Assembly (NCBI GenBank): GCA_946699065.1 | Contig: CAMPDV010000928.1 | Location: 1-64,000 of the forward strand | DNA from: Loxodes magnus | Lineage: Eukaryota; Ciliophora; Karyorelictea; Loxodida; Loxodidae | Direction of reading: 5' to 3' | DNA length: 64,000 nucleotides | Part shown: positions 1 through 13,159 of the stretch, in pieces | Position numbering within the stretch: the stretch's first letter is position 1 | How the letters are laid out: each line of letters starts with the position of its first letter | Translations under genes and position numbers: made by a program | Notes under the pieces: generated by a model | Told to the model about the DNA's origin: nothing | The model's input: only the letters and a program-made list of their open reading frames with translations | Database searches by the model: none

Positions 1-3000
1 TATAAAAAAAAGTCTGAAAATGAAAAATGTTCATAAATATCTTTTAGAAAGAGAGAATAAAGATATTTTAAAAATTTCGAAATTAGGTGTCGAAAAAAGA
101 ATAGTCAAAGAGTAAAAATAAAAGTAGAGAATTATAAAAAAAAGTATGAAAATGAAAAATGTTCATAAATATCTTTTAGAAAGAGAGAATAAAGATATTT
201 TAAAAATTTCGAAATTAGGTGTCGAAAAAAGAATAGTCAAAGAGTAAAAATGAGAAGTAGAGAATTATAAAAAAAAGTATGAAAATGAAAAATGTTCATA
301 AATATCTTTTAGAAAGAGAGAATAAAGATATTTTAAAAATTTCGAAATTAGGTGTCGAAAAAAGAATAGTCAAAGAGTAAAAATAAAAGTAGAGAATTAT
401 AAAAAAAAGTGTAAAGACCAAAAATGTTCATAAATATCTTTTAGAAAGAGAGAATAAAGATATTTTAAAAATTTCGAAATTAGGTGTCGAAAAAAGAATA
501 GTCAAAGAGTAAAAATGAGAAGTCGAAAATTATAAAAAAAAGTGTAAAGACCAAAAATGTTCATAAATATCTTTTAGAAAGAGAGAATAAAGATATTTTA
601 AAAATTTCGAAATTAGGTGTCGAAAAAAGAATAGTCAAAGAGTAAAAATGAGAAGTCGAAAATTATAAAAAAAAGTATGAAAATGAAAAATGTTCATAAA
701 TATCTTTTAGAAAGAGAGAATAAAGATATTTTAAAAATTTCGAAATTAGGTGTCGAAAAAAGAATAGTCAAAGAGTAAAAATGAGAAGTCGAAAATTATA
801 AAAAAAGTATGAAAATGAAAAATGTTCATAAATATCTTTTAGAAAGAGAGAATAAAGATATTTTAAAAATTTCGAAATTAGGTGTCGAAAAAAGAATAGT
901 CAAAGAGTAAAAATGAGAAGTCGAAAATTATAAAAAAAAGTATGAAAATGAAAAATGTTCATAAATATCTTTTAGAAAGAGAGAATAAAGATATTTTAAA
1001 AATTTCGAAATTAGGTGTCGAAAAAAGAATAGTCAAAGAGTAAAAATGAGAAGTCGAAAATTATAAAAAAAAGTATGAAAATGAAAAATGTTCATAAATA
1101 TCTTTTAGAAAGAGAGAATAAAGATATTTTAAAAATTTCGAAATTAGGTGTCGAAAAAAGAATAGTCAAAGAGTAAAAATGAGAAGTCGAAAATTATAAA
1201 AAAAGTATGAAAATGAAAAATGTTCATAAATATCTTTTAGAAAGAGAGAATAAAGATATTTTAAAAATTTCGAAATTAGGTGTCGAAAAAAGAATAGTCA
1301 AAGAGTAAAAATGAGAAGTCGAAAATTATAAAAAAAAGTGTAAAGACCAAAAATGTTCATAAATATCTTTTAGAAAGAGAGAATAAAGATGTTTTAAAAA
1401 TTTCGAAATTAGGTGTCGAAAAAAGAATAGTCAAAGAGTAAAAATGAGAAGTCGAAAATTATAAAAAAAAGTATGAAAATGAAAAATGTTCATAAATATC
1501 TTTTAGAAAGAGAGAATAAAGATATTTTAAAAATTTCGAAATTAGGTGTCGAAAAAAGAATAGTCAAAGAGTAAAAATGAGAAGTCGAAAATTATAAAAA
1601 AAGTATGAAAATGAAAAATGTTCATATATATCTTTTAGAAAGAGAGAATAAAGATATTTTAAAAATTTCGAAATTAGGTGTCGAAAAAAGAATAGTCAAA
1701 GAGTAAAAATGAGAAGTCGAAAATTATAAAAAAAAGTCTGAAAATGAAAAATGTTCATAAATATCTTTTAGAAAGAGAGAATAAAGATATTTTAAAAATT
1801 TCGAAATTAGGTGTCGAAAAAAGAATAGTCAAAGAGTAAAAATGAGAAGTCGAAAATTATAAAAAAAAGTATGAAAATGAAAAATGTTCATAAATATCTT
1901 TTAGAAAGAGAGAATAAAGATGTTTTAAAAATTTCGAAATTAGGTGTCGAAAAAAGAATAGTCAAAGAGTAAAAATGAGAAGTCAAAAATTATTAAAAAA
2001 AGTATGAAAATGAAAAATGTTCATAAATATCTTTTAGAAAGAGAGAATAAAGATATTTTAAAAATTTCGAAATTAGGTGTCGAAAAAAGAATAGTCAAAG
2101 AGTAAAAATGAGAAGTCGAAAATTATAAAAAAAAGTATGAAAATGAAAAATGTTCATAAATATCTTTTAGAAAGAGAGAATAAAGATTTTTTAAAAATTT
2201 CGAAATTAGGTGTCGAAAAAAGAATAGTCAAAGAGTAAAAAATAAAAGTAGAGAATTATAAAAAAAAGTATGAAAATGAAAAATGTTCATAAATATCTTT
2301 TAGAAAGAGAGAATAAAGATATTTTAAAAATTTCGAAATTAGGTGTCGAAAAAAGAATAGTCAAAGAGTAAAAATGAGAAGTCGAAAATTATAAAAAAAA
2401 GTATGAAAATGAAAAATGTTCATAAATATCTTTTAGAAAGAGAGAATAAAGATATTTTAAAAATTTCGAAATTAGGTGTCGAAAAAAGAATAGTCAAAGA
2501 GTAAAAATAAAAGTAGAGAATTATAAAAAAAAGTATGAAAATGAAAAATGTTCATAAATATCTTTTAGAAAGAGAGAATAAAGATATTTTAAAAATTTCG
2601 AAATTAGGTGTCGAAAAAAGAATAGTCAAAGAGTAAAAATGAGAAGTCGAAAATTATAAAAAAAAGCGTAAAGACCAAAAATGTTCATAAATATCTTTTA
2701 GAAAGAGAGAATAAAGATATTTTAAAAATTTCGAAATTAGGTGTCGAAAAAAGAATAGTCAAAGAGTAAAAATGAGAAGTCGAAAATTATAAAAAAAGCG
2801 TAAAGACCAAAAATGTTCATAAATATCTTTTAGAAAGAGAGAATAAAGATATTTTAAAAATTTCGAAATTAGGTGTCGAAAAAAGAATAGTCAAAGAGTA
2901 AAAATGAGAAGTCGAAAATTATAAAAAAAAGTGTAAAGACCAAAAATGTTCATAAATATCTTTTAGAAAGAGAGAATAAAGATATTTTAAAAATTTCGAA

Positions 3001-6000
3001 ATTAGGTGTCGAAAAAAGAATAGTCAAAGAGTAAAAATGAGAAGTCGAAAATTATAAAAAAAGTATGAAAATGAAAAATGTTCATAAATATCTTTTAGAA
3101 AGAGAGAATAAAGATATTTAAAAAATTTCGAAATTAGGTGTCGAAAAAAGAATAGTCAAAGAGTAAAAATGAGAAGTCGAAAATTATAAAAAAAAGTGTA
3201 AAGACCAAAAATGTTCATAAATATCTTTTAGAAAGAGAGAATAAAGATATTTTAAAAATTTCGAAATTAGGTGTCGAAAAAAGAATAGTCAAAGAGTAAA
3301 AATGAGAAGTCGAAAATTATAAAAAAAAGTATGAAAATGAAAAATGTTCATAAATATCTTTTAGAAAGAGAGAATAAAGATATTTTAAAAATTTCGAAAT
3401 TAGGTGTCGAAAAAAGAATAGTCAAAGAGTAAAAATGAGAAGTCGAAAATTATAAAAAAAAGTATGAAAATGAAAAATGTTCATAAATATCTTTTAGAAA
3501 GAGAGAATAAAGATATTTTAAAAATTTCGAAATTAGGTGTCGAAAAAAGAATAGTCAAAGAGTAAAAATGAGAAGTCGAAAATTATAAAAAAAAGTGTAA
3601 AGATGAAAAATGTTCATAAATATCTTTTAGAAAGAGAGAATAAAGATATTTTAAAAATTTCGAAATTAGGTGTCGAAAAAAGAATAGTCAAAGAGTAAAA
3701 ATGAGAAGTCGAAAATTATAAAAAAAAGTATGAAAATGAAAAATGTTCATAAATATCTTTTAGAAAGAGAGAATAAAGATATTTTAAAAATTTCGAAATT
3801 AGGTGTCGAAAAAAGAATAGTCAAAGAGTAAAAATGAGAAGTCGAAAATTATAAAAAAAAGTATGAAAATGAAAAATGTTCATAAATATCTTTTAGAAAG
3901 AGAGAATAAAGATATTTTAAAAATTTCGAAATTAGGTGTCGAAAAAAGAATAGTCAAAGAGTAAAAATGAAAAGTAGAAAATTATAAAAAAAAGTATGAA
4001 AATGAAAAATGTTCATAAATATCTTTTAGAAAGAGAGAATAAAGATATTTTAAAAATTTCGAAATTAGGTGTCGAAAAAAGAATAGTCAAAGAGTAAAAA
4101 TGAGAAGTCGAAAATTATAAAAAAAAGTATGAAAATGAAAAATGTTCATAAATATCTTTTAGAAAGAGAGAATAAAGATATTTTAAAAATTTCGAAATTA
4201 GGTGTCGAAAAAAGAATAGTCAAAGAGTAAAAATGAGAAGTCGAAAATTATAAAAAAAAGTATGAAAATGAAAAATGTTCATAAATATCTTTTAGAAAGA
4301 GAGAATAAAGATATTTTAAAAATTTCGAAATTAGGTGTCGAAAAAAGAATAGTCAAAGAGTAAAAATGAGAAGTCGAAAATTATAAAAAAAAGTGTGAAA
4401 ATGAAAAATGTTCATAAATATCTTTTAGAAAGAGAGAATAAAGATATTTTAAAAATTTCGAAATTAGGTGTCGAAAAAAGAATAGTCAAAGAGTAAAAAT
4501 GAGAAGTCGAAAATTATAAAAAAAGTATGAAAATGAAAAATGTTCATAAATATCTTTTAGAAAGAGAGAATAAAGATATTTTAAAAATTTCGAAATTAGG
4601 TGTCGAAAAAAGAATAGTCAAAGAGTAAAAATGAGAAGTCGAAAATTATAAAAAAAAGTATGAAAATGAAAAATGTTCATAAATATCTTTTAGAAAGAGA
4701 GAATAAAGATATTTTAAAAATTTCGAAATTAGGTGTCGAAAAAAGAATAGTCAAAGAGTAAAAATGAGAAGTCAAAAATTATAAAAAAAAGTATGAAAAT
4801 GAAAAATGTTCATAAATATCTTTTAGAAAGAGAGAATAAAGATATTTTAAAAATTTCGAAATTAGGTGTCGAAAAAAGAATAGTCAAAGAGTAAAAATGA
4901 GAAGTCGAAAATTATAAAAAAAAGTATGAAAATGAAAAATGTTCATAAATATCTTTTAGAAAGAGAGAATAAAGATATTTTAAAAATTTCGAAATTAGGT
5001 GTCGAAAAAAGAATAGTCAAAGAGTAAAAATGAAAAGTAGAAAATTATAAAAAAAAGTATGAAAATGAAAAATGTTCATAAATATCTTTTAGAAAGAGAG
5101 AATAAAGATATTTTAAAAATTTCGAAATTAGGTGTCGAAAAAAGAATAGTCAAAGAGTAAAAATAAAAGTAGAGAATTATAAAAAAAAGTATGAAAATGA
5201 AAAATGTTCATAAATATCTTTTAGAAAGAGAGAATAAAGATATTTTAAAAATTTCGAAATTAGGTGTCGAAAAAAGAATAGTCAAAGAGTAAAAATGAGA
5301 AGTCGAAAATTATAAAAAAAAGTATGAAAATGAAAAATGTTCATAAATATCTTTTAGAAAGAGAGAATAAAGATATTTTAAAAATTTCGAAATTAGGTGT
5401 CGAAAAAAGAATAGTCAAAGAGTAAAAATGAAAAGTAGAAAATTATAAAAAAAAGTATGAAAATGAAAAATGTTCATAAATATCTTTTAGAAAGAGAGAA
5501 TAAAGATATTTTAAAAATTTCGAAATTAGGTGTCGAAAAAAGAATAGTCAAAGAGTAAAAATGAGAAGTCGAAAATTATAAAAAAAAGCGTAAAGATGAA
5601 AAATGTTCATAAATATCTTTTAGAAAGAGAGAATAAAGATATTTTAAAAATTTCGAAATTAGGTGTCGAAAAAAGAATAGTCAAAGAGTAAAAATGAAAA
5701 GTCGAAAATTATAAAAAAAAGTATGAAAATGAAAAATGTTCATAAATATCTTTTAGAAAGAGAGAATAAAGATATTTTAAAAATTTCGAAATTAGGTGTC
5801 GAAAAAAGAATAGTCAAAGAGTAAAAATGAGAAGTCGAAAATTATAAAAAAAAGTGTAAAGACCAAAAATGTTCATAAATATCTTTTAGAAAGAGAGAAT
5901 AAAGATATTTTAAAAATTTCGAAATTAGGTGTCGAAAAAAGAATAGTCAAAGAGTAAAAATGAGAAGTCGAAAATTATAAAAAAAAGTATGAAAATGAAA

Positions 6001-9000
6001 AATGTTCATAAATATCTTTTAGAAAGAGAGAATAAAGATATTTTAAAAATTTCGAAATTAGGTGTCGAAAAAAGAATAGTCAAAGAGTAAAAATGAGAAG
6101 TCGAAAATTATAAAAAAAAGTGTAAAGATGAAAAATGTTCATAAATATCTTTTAGAAAGAGAGAATAAAGATATTTTAAAAATTTCGAAATTAGGTGTCG
6201 AAAAAAGAATAGTCAAAGAGTAAAAATGAGAAGTCGAAAATTATAAAAAAAAGTATGAAAATGAAAAATGTTCATAAATATCTTTTAGAAAGAGAGAATA
6301 AAGATATTTTAAAAATTTCGAAATTAGGTGTCGAAAAAAGAATAGTCAAAGAGTAAAAATGAGAAGTCGAAAATTATAAAAAAAAGTATGAAAATGAAAA
6401 ATGTTCATAAATATCTTTTAGAAAGAGAGAATAAAGATATTTTAAAAATTTCGAAATTAGGTGTCGAAAAAAGAATAGTCAAAGAGTAAAAATGAGAAGT
6501 CGAAAATTATAAAAAAAAGTGTAAAGACGAAAAATGTTCATAAATATCTTTTAGAAAGAGAGAATAAAGATATTTTAAAAATTTCGAAATTAGGTGTCGA
6601 AAAAAGAATAGTCAAAGAGTAAAAATGAGAAGTCGAAAATTATAAAAAAAAGTATGAAAATGAAAAATGTTCATAAATATCTTTTAGAAAGAGAGAATAA
6701 AGATATTTTAAAAATTTCGAAATTAGGTGTCGAAAAAAGAATAGTCAAAGAGTAAAAATGAGAAGTCGAAAATTATAAAAAAAAGTATGAAAATGAAAAA
6801 TGTTCATAAATATCTTTTAGAAAGAGAGAATAAAGATATTTTAAAAATTTCGAAATTAGGTGTCGAAAAAAGAATAGTCAAAGAGTAAAAATGAGAAGTA
6901 GAAAATTATAAAAAAAAGTATGAAAATGAAAAATGTTCATAAATATCTTTTAGAAAGAGAGAATAAAGATATTTTAAAAATTTCGAAATTAGGTGTCGAA
7001 AAAAGAATAGTCAAAGAGTAAAAATGAGAAGTCGAAAATTATAAAAAAAAGTGTAAAGACGAAAAATGTTCATAAATATCTTTTAGAAAGAGAGAATAAA
7101 GATATTTTAAAAATTTCGAAATTAGGTGTCGAAAAAAGAATAGTCAAAGAGTAAAAATGAGAAGTCGAAAATTATAAAAAAAAGTATGAAAATGAACAAT
7201 GTTCATAAATATCTTTTAGAAAGAGAGAATAAAGATATTTTAAAAATTTCGAAATTAGGTGTCGAAAAAAGAATAGTCAAAGAGTAAAAATGAGAAGTAG
7301 AAAATTATAAAAAAAAGTATGAAAATGAAAAATGTTCATAAATATCTTTTAGAAAGAGAGAATAAAGATATTTTAAAAATTTCGAAATTAGGTGTCGAAA
7401 AAAGAATAGTCAAAGAGTAAAAATGAGAAGTCGAAAATTATAAAAAAAAGTATGAAAATGAAAAATGTTCATAAATATCTTTTAGAAAGAGAGAATAAAG
7501 ATATTTTAAAAATTTCGAAATTAGGTGTCGAAAAAAGAATAGTCAAAGAGTAAAAATGAGAAGTCGAAAATTATAAAAAAAAGTGTAAAGACGAAAAATG
7601 TTCATAAATATCTTTTAGAAAGAGAGAATAAAGATATTTTAAAAATTTCGAAATTAGGTGTCGAAAAAAGAATAGTCAAAGAGTAAAAATGAGAAGTCGA
7701 AAATTATAAAAAAAAGTGTAAAGATGAAAAATGTTCATAAATATCTTTTAGAAAGAGAGAATAAAGATATTTTAAAAATTTCGAAATTAGGTGTCGAAAA
7801 AAGAATAGTCAAAGAGTAAAAATGAGAAGTCGAAAATTATAAAAAAAAGTATGAAAATGAACAATGTTCATAAATATCTTTTAGAAAGAGAGAATAAAGA
7901 TATTTTAAAAATTTCGAAATTAGGTGTCGAAAAAAGAATAGTCAAAGAGTAAAAATGAGAAGTCGAAAATTATAAAAAAAAGTGTGAAAATGAAAAATGT
8001 TCATAAATATCTTTTAGAAAGAGAGAATAAAGATATTTTAAAAATTTCGAAATTAGGTGTCGAAAAAAGAATAGTCAAAGAGTAAAAATGAGAAGTCGAA
8101 AATTATAAAAAAAAGTATGAAAATGAAAAATGTTCATAAATATCTTTTAGAAAGAGAGAATAAAGATATTTTAAAAATTTCGAAATTAGGTGTCGAAAAA
8201 AGAATAGTCAAAGAGTAAAAATGAGAAGTCGAAAATTATAAAAAAAAGTATGAAAATGAAAAATGTTCATAAATATCTTTTAGAAAGAGAGAATAAAGAT
8301 ATTTTAAAAATTTCGAAATTAGGTGTCGAAAAAAGAATAGTCAAAGAGTAAAAATGAGAAGTCGAAAATTATAAAAAAAAGTGTAAAGACGAAAAATGTT
8401 CATAAATATCTTTTAGAAAGAGAGAATAAAGATATTTTAAAAATTTCGAAATTAGGTGTCGAAAAAAGAATAGTCAAAGAGTAAAAATGAGAAGTCGAAA
8501 ATTATTAAAAAAAAGTATGAAAATGAAAAATGTTCATAAATATCTTTTAGAAAGAGAGAATAAAGATATTTTAAAAATTTCGAAATTAGGTGTCGAAAAA
8601 AGAATAGTCAAAGAGTAAAAATGAGAAGTCGAAAATTATAAAAAAAAGTATGAAAATGAACAATGTTCATAAATATCTTTTAGAAAGAGAGAATAAAGAT
8701 ATTTTAAAAATTTCGAAATTAGGTGTCGAAAAAAGAATAGTCAAAGAGTAAAAATGAGAAGTCGAAAATTATAAAAAAAAGTATGAAAATGAAAAATGTT
8801 CATAAATATCTTTTAGAAAGAGAGAATAAAGATATTTTAAAAATTTCGAAATTAGGTGTCGAAAAAAGAATAGTCAAAGAGTAAAAATGAGAAGTCGAAA
8901 ATTATAAAAAAAAGTATGAAAATGAACAATGTTCATAAATATCTTTTAGAAAGAGAGAATAAAGATATTTTAAAAATTTCGAAATTAGGTGTCGAAAAAA

Positions 9001-9803
9001 GAATAGTCAAAGAGTAAAAATGAGAAGTCGAAAATTATAAAAAAAAGTGTAAAGATGAAAAATGTTCATAAATATCTTTTAGAAAGAGAGAATAAAGATA
9101 TTTTAAAAATTTCGAAATTAGGTGTCGAAAAAAGAATAGTCAAAGAGTAAAAATGAGAAGTCGAAAATTATAAAAAAAAGTGTAAAGATGAAAAATGTTC
9201 ATAAATATCTTTTAGAAAGAGAGAATAAAGATATTTTAAAAATTTCGAAATTAGGTGTCGAAAAAAGAATAGTCAAAGAGTAAAAATGAGAAGTCGAAAA
9301 TTATAAAAAAAAGTATGAAAATGAAAAATGTTCATAAATATCTTTTAGAAAGAGAGAATAAAGATATTTTAAAAATTTCGAAATTAGGTGTCGAAAAAAG
9401 AATAGTCAAAGAGTAAAAATGAGAAGTAGAAAATTATAAAAAAAAGTATGAAAATGAACAAATGTTCATAAATATCTTTTAGAAAGAGAGAATAAAGATA
9501 TTTTAAAAATTTCGAAATTAGGTGTCGAAAAAAGAATAGTCAAAGAGTAAAAATGAGAAGTCGAAAATTATAAAAAAAAGTATGAAAATGAACAATGTTC
9601 ATAAATATCTTTTAGAAAGAGAGAATAAAGATATTTAAAAATTTCGAAATTAGGTGTCGAAAAAAGAATAGTCAAAGAGTAAAAATGAGAAGTCGAAAAT
9701 TATAAAAAAAAGTGTAAAATGAAAATTGTTCATAAATATCTTTTAGAAAGAGAGAATAAAGATATTTTAAAAATTTCGAAATTAGGTGTCGAAAAAAGAA
9801 TAT
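1..9803. repeat. 132-133-bp tandem satellite, about 74 units
   Basis: Head-to-tail array starting before the window edge and ending where the unit breaks off near 9803. Successive copies of the phrase TTCATAAATAT lie 132 or 133 bp apart. Each unit has a nearly invariant core of about 95 bp and a linker of about 38 bp that varies by class (linker forms GTATGAAAATG, GTGTAAAGACC, GTGTAAAGATG, GTGTAAAGACG, GAACAATG). The core holds a perfect 12-bp palindrome, AATTTCGAAATT. Most units are 133 bp, so a reading frame would rotate from unit to unit. The core encodes a short Lys/Glu-rich peptide in one frame, but I see no sign that it is translated. It is most likely a satellite; a centromeric or other structural role is only a guess. 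Confidence 0.97.
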
Positions 9804-11395
9804 TCAAGATCAAATCTTAATATTTTAAGTAAGATTTGCGATTCATAATACTCAAAAGATTTTGATTTTCTCAAGTGATTTTTTGATAATAGTATGCGAA
9901 ATTTATCCATTAACCTCGCTTTTGTTTCTCTAACTCATTTTGTGTGGAATTAAAGATTAATAAAGAAATCGACAAATTTTTTCTATAATCAAATGTTCTC
10001 CTAAAATTTTTCTAGAAAGCTAATATAAATTAAAAAATTTTTATAGATCATAGAAAAACAAGATCTTATGCTTATTAAATCTATCGAAATTGAATAAAAT
10101 ATCTACTACTAAAGCATCGATAAATTTACTAAGTGAATTATCAATTTATCTACTAAAGAGTAAATTGAATTCAAGAATCAATAATATAAATATAATTTTA
10201 AAGATTATAAAATTATTCATTATTTTTCAAATAAAAATCACCAATTGAATGCTTTGATTTTCAAATGAAGAAATTAATAATGCTTACCAATAAGTGAAAA
10301 AGCTATAAGCAATTTAAATCAAGAAAAAGAAAAAAAATATAAAGATTGGTTAAAGTCAAAAAAAGAAGAAATGGTTGTATTTTATTAAATTCCAATCTTA
10401 AATATTTATATAGAATTAAATGAAATGAAAAAATAAATTGAGAATTTCCTCTCTTGAAAAAGAAGTATGAGACTATAAAAAAATCAAAAATATAAAATAA
10501 AATTAGAGTGATAAAAATAGAGAAGTTAAAGCGTTAAGTATGATTATTTTTATTTATATAAATTTATTGCTAAAGAATGGGAAAAACTTATTTATGTGGA
10601 ATAAATTTTATACATTAAATTTAAATTTTCAGACTTCCAAGTAAAATTTCAATTATTTATTTTAAATAATAAAAGAGATTGTAAATATAAAAAGTACTTT
10701 AATATTTTAAATCAAATACTAAAATGTAAATTAATTTAAATTTTTCTTTATATAGATAATTTCTATATTTAATCAGTTTATTTCAAATTATCTCACACTA
10801 ATAGCTTAATTATTTCATCTGTTTAAATTTGCTTTTTTTATAAAATTCTAATCAAATAATTACAATAAATAATTAATAATTTAGAATATAATCTTAATGA
10901 ATAGTCATTTAAATTATAAGGTATAATTAGTTGGTTAATAGGAGAATGTTTTACTTATATAATTAAAATTAAAATTAATTTTTTCCAAAGTTATTTTCAA
11001 ACCAGCTCAAATAACTAATAGAAATCTGATTTTTTTTAGCTTTTTTGTTTTGTAAAAAGAACATAAATGCTCTAAGATGCTTTTTTAATAAATTGTTTTG
11101 CAAATATTTAACAATTTTTTTTAATATATTAATTTTAGATTTAGTTAAAGGATTTTTAAATCTAGTAAATAATTTTTTTTTTAATTATATTTTAAATTTC
11201 TCTTTTTAAATTTGTTCTTTAAGTTCTATATCCATTGGAACTACTTTGAAGTTTTTTTTTTCGTTTTTCTTCAATTACCTAGCGATTCTTTCTATTTTAA
11301 CTTTTTTAGTCAATTTGTTGATGAGTGATTTTAGTTGTACTAAATATTGAAATATTTAATTTCCTTTTTTAGAGGAGAAGTAGATAGATATAATC
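9804..11395. other. AT-rich stretch, no gene recognised
   Basis: This follows the satellite directly and shares no unit with it beyond the last partial copy. It is AT-rich with short poly-A and poly-T runs. No protein motif, tRNA or strong hairpin was recognised on either strand. Open frames mean little here because all three stop codons are sense in this genome. Confidence 0.5.
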
Positions 11396-11399
11396 TTAA

Positions 11400-11760
11400 A
11401 TGAAATATACACTAGATGAGATCAAATGCTTAAATTTTAGTTTAATTCCAATACCAAATAAAGAATCTATAGAAAGATAAGCCCAATATTAAGAAATTAT
11501 TTAAAAAATCAATGTGTAACAGGGAAATATACCTATGGATATAAAAAAAATGAATAATAATGAAGTATAAATAGAAAAACATTATGTTATATATGTAAAA
11601 ACCAGCACCATTATAAAAATCCTGGTGAAGAAACTAAATTTATTTATAAAAAATATTACAAAAGACCTGTTTTAAGAATAAGTGGCTCAGCTAGAGTTAA
11701 TATTTGGTAAAAAATTTATAAAAAGTAAGATTAACAATTTTAAACAAAACTTTAGATGTA
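11400..11760 (+). CDS. Possible Gag-like fragment with a zinc-knuckle-like motif
   Basis: From an ATG at 11400 the frame, with TAA/TAG as Gln, gives a mixed, protein-like N-terminus (MKYTLDEIKCLNFSLIPIPN) followed by a Gln/Glu/Lys-rich stretch. After about 60 codons a different frame carries CYICKNQHHYKN, which resembles the start of a CCHC zinc knuckle but lacks its last Cys. The Gag-like loci at 37.6-38.2 and 39.8-40.6 kb show the same layout: a charged helical region, then a frame change, then a knuckle. The left inverted repeat overlaps its end. It may be a decayed retroelement ORF. The call is weak. Confidence 0.3.
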
Positions 11761-11862
11761 ACAAACTTAACTGTGAAATATATATTATAAATAAGGATAG
11801 CGAATTAATGTAGTCTTTAGTCGTCCTTTAGTTCAAGAGAAAACATTTTCGAGAATAATGAA
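11749..11862 (+). repeat. Left arm of a 115-bp inverted repeat
   Basis: The sequence from AACTTTAGATGTA to GAGAATAATGA matches the reverse complement of 16738-16852 at most positions. The shared core includes ATATTATAAATAAGGAT and GTCCTTTAGTTCAAGAGAA. The arms enclose about 4.9 kb. They could be terminal repeats of a transposable element or two oppositely oriented copies of a dispersed repeat. No target-site duplication was identified. Confidence 0.75.
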
Positions 11863-11939
11863 TGAAAGATCAATTAATGAAAATAAACGAAATTTAGCTT
11901 TTTTATTCTAAATTTGTTTGCTTTTAAATTTTTGAAAAA

Positions 11940-13150
11940 GGTTATCATTAATTTTAATTTCAAATTAGATTTAATCTATTCTAAGAAAGAATTTTATCTT
12001 TGTATTAACATCTTAGTATGTTAGTTGAAATTCTTTTCTATTTATTAATTTAATTAATGGGGAACTATTATAAATTGCTTATACTTTAAAATTCTTCGAA
12101 CTAGTAAAAACTTTTTCTTATATTGGCCTTTAATTTTTACTCCATTTTAATATCTCTAAGTCATATAAAGGTATCTTAATTTCATCTTCCCTTATTGCTA
12201 TTTAAATTTTATTCTAACTTATTTTGACTTTCATCAGAAATATAGTTAAAATATCATTACCTTTATAAAAGCCATTCTTAATCTTTAGACTAGTTCTATT
12301 AATTCTTCTAATTTTTTTCCTTTTGTATCAGCTAATTTCAATCTTATTTATTCAGATTACCTCTAAAAGATATTTTATTAAATTATTTTTTGCAAGTTTA
12401 AATTTAAATTAAACTAAAATGAATTTCTTAAATATTGTTAATTTTTAATAATTTGGTTTAATATCTAACAACCCTAAAATTATATATAAGCTAATATTTT
12501 ATATATATCTGTTTTACTTATAATTCTTAAAATTTATACAATCTAATAAGGCTCTCTACTCTTAATAATAGTTAGATATATAAATTAATTAAACAATTTA
12601 GTATTCAAATTTTTCCTTTTATACTTAAGTGCATTTTGTTTATTTAGAAATTACCTTTGAAGTTAAATTATTTAATAGATAGGCTTTTTCTAGTGCTATT
12701 ATTATTTAATCCCTTATATTTTTTTATTTATAAAGTTAAGTTTATTTTTCCTTTTATATCTAGTGGAAGGCATAACTCATTTATTTTGATCCATATTTTT
12801 TCTAAATAGCTTAACTGGGTAGTAATAAAATCTAAAGCACAAAACTATATTTTTAATAGATAGGACTTGCTTTTATTAATTGCATTAAAGTTATTAAGTT
12901 TACGTTTTTTTATTTGGAATATGGAATATTAATGCTATATCACTTCACTTAACCTTTGCCTAAGTATTTTTATAATAAGCTCATGGGTTTATTAAACTTT
13001 TTTCCTTTCTTTTTGACTTAAACTAGTATTAACATATAGAGTGAAAAAAATTTGAGATTGCTAATTATAAAATTAGATTCAATCTGAAAAAAAGTTTTAT
13101 AGTGATGTTTATCTAAATTTTAAGCTATTGATTTAATAAAAAAATTCTAA
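11940..13150 (-). CDS. Unidentified protein inside the inverted-repeat pair
   Basis: Read on the minus strand with TAA/TAG as Gln and TGA as Trp, one frame stays protein-like for roughly 400 codons without a frame change. It contains segments such as KERKKVQQTHELIIKILRQR, LDFITTQLSYLEKIWIKINE and ISDESQNKLEQNLNSNKGRW, with a good mix of Asp, Glu, Gly and Pro for such AT-rich DNA. No domain is recognised; scattered Leu/Ile/Asn spacing faintly resembles degenerate leucine-rich repeats. Start and end are approximate. It lies wholly between the inverted arms at 11.75 and 16.85 kb, so it could be cargo of a mobile element. Confidence is limited because open frames are uninformative in this code. 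Confidence 0.4.
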
Positions 13151-13159
13151 AGCATGCAA

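Noticed and set aside
1..9803. CRISPR array
   Set aside because: Units are 132-133 bp with no unique spacers, and the setting is eukaryotic. It is a satellite.
1..9803. A long repeat protein encoded by the satellite
   Set aside because: All frames are open only because stops are sense; most units are 133 bp, so the frame rotates and the linker indels are not multiples of three.
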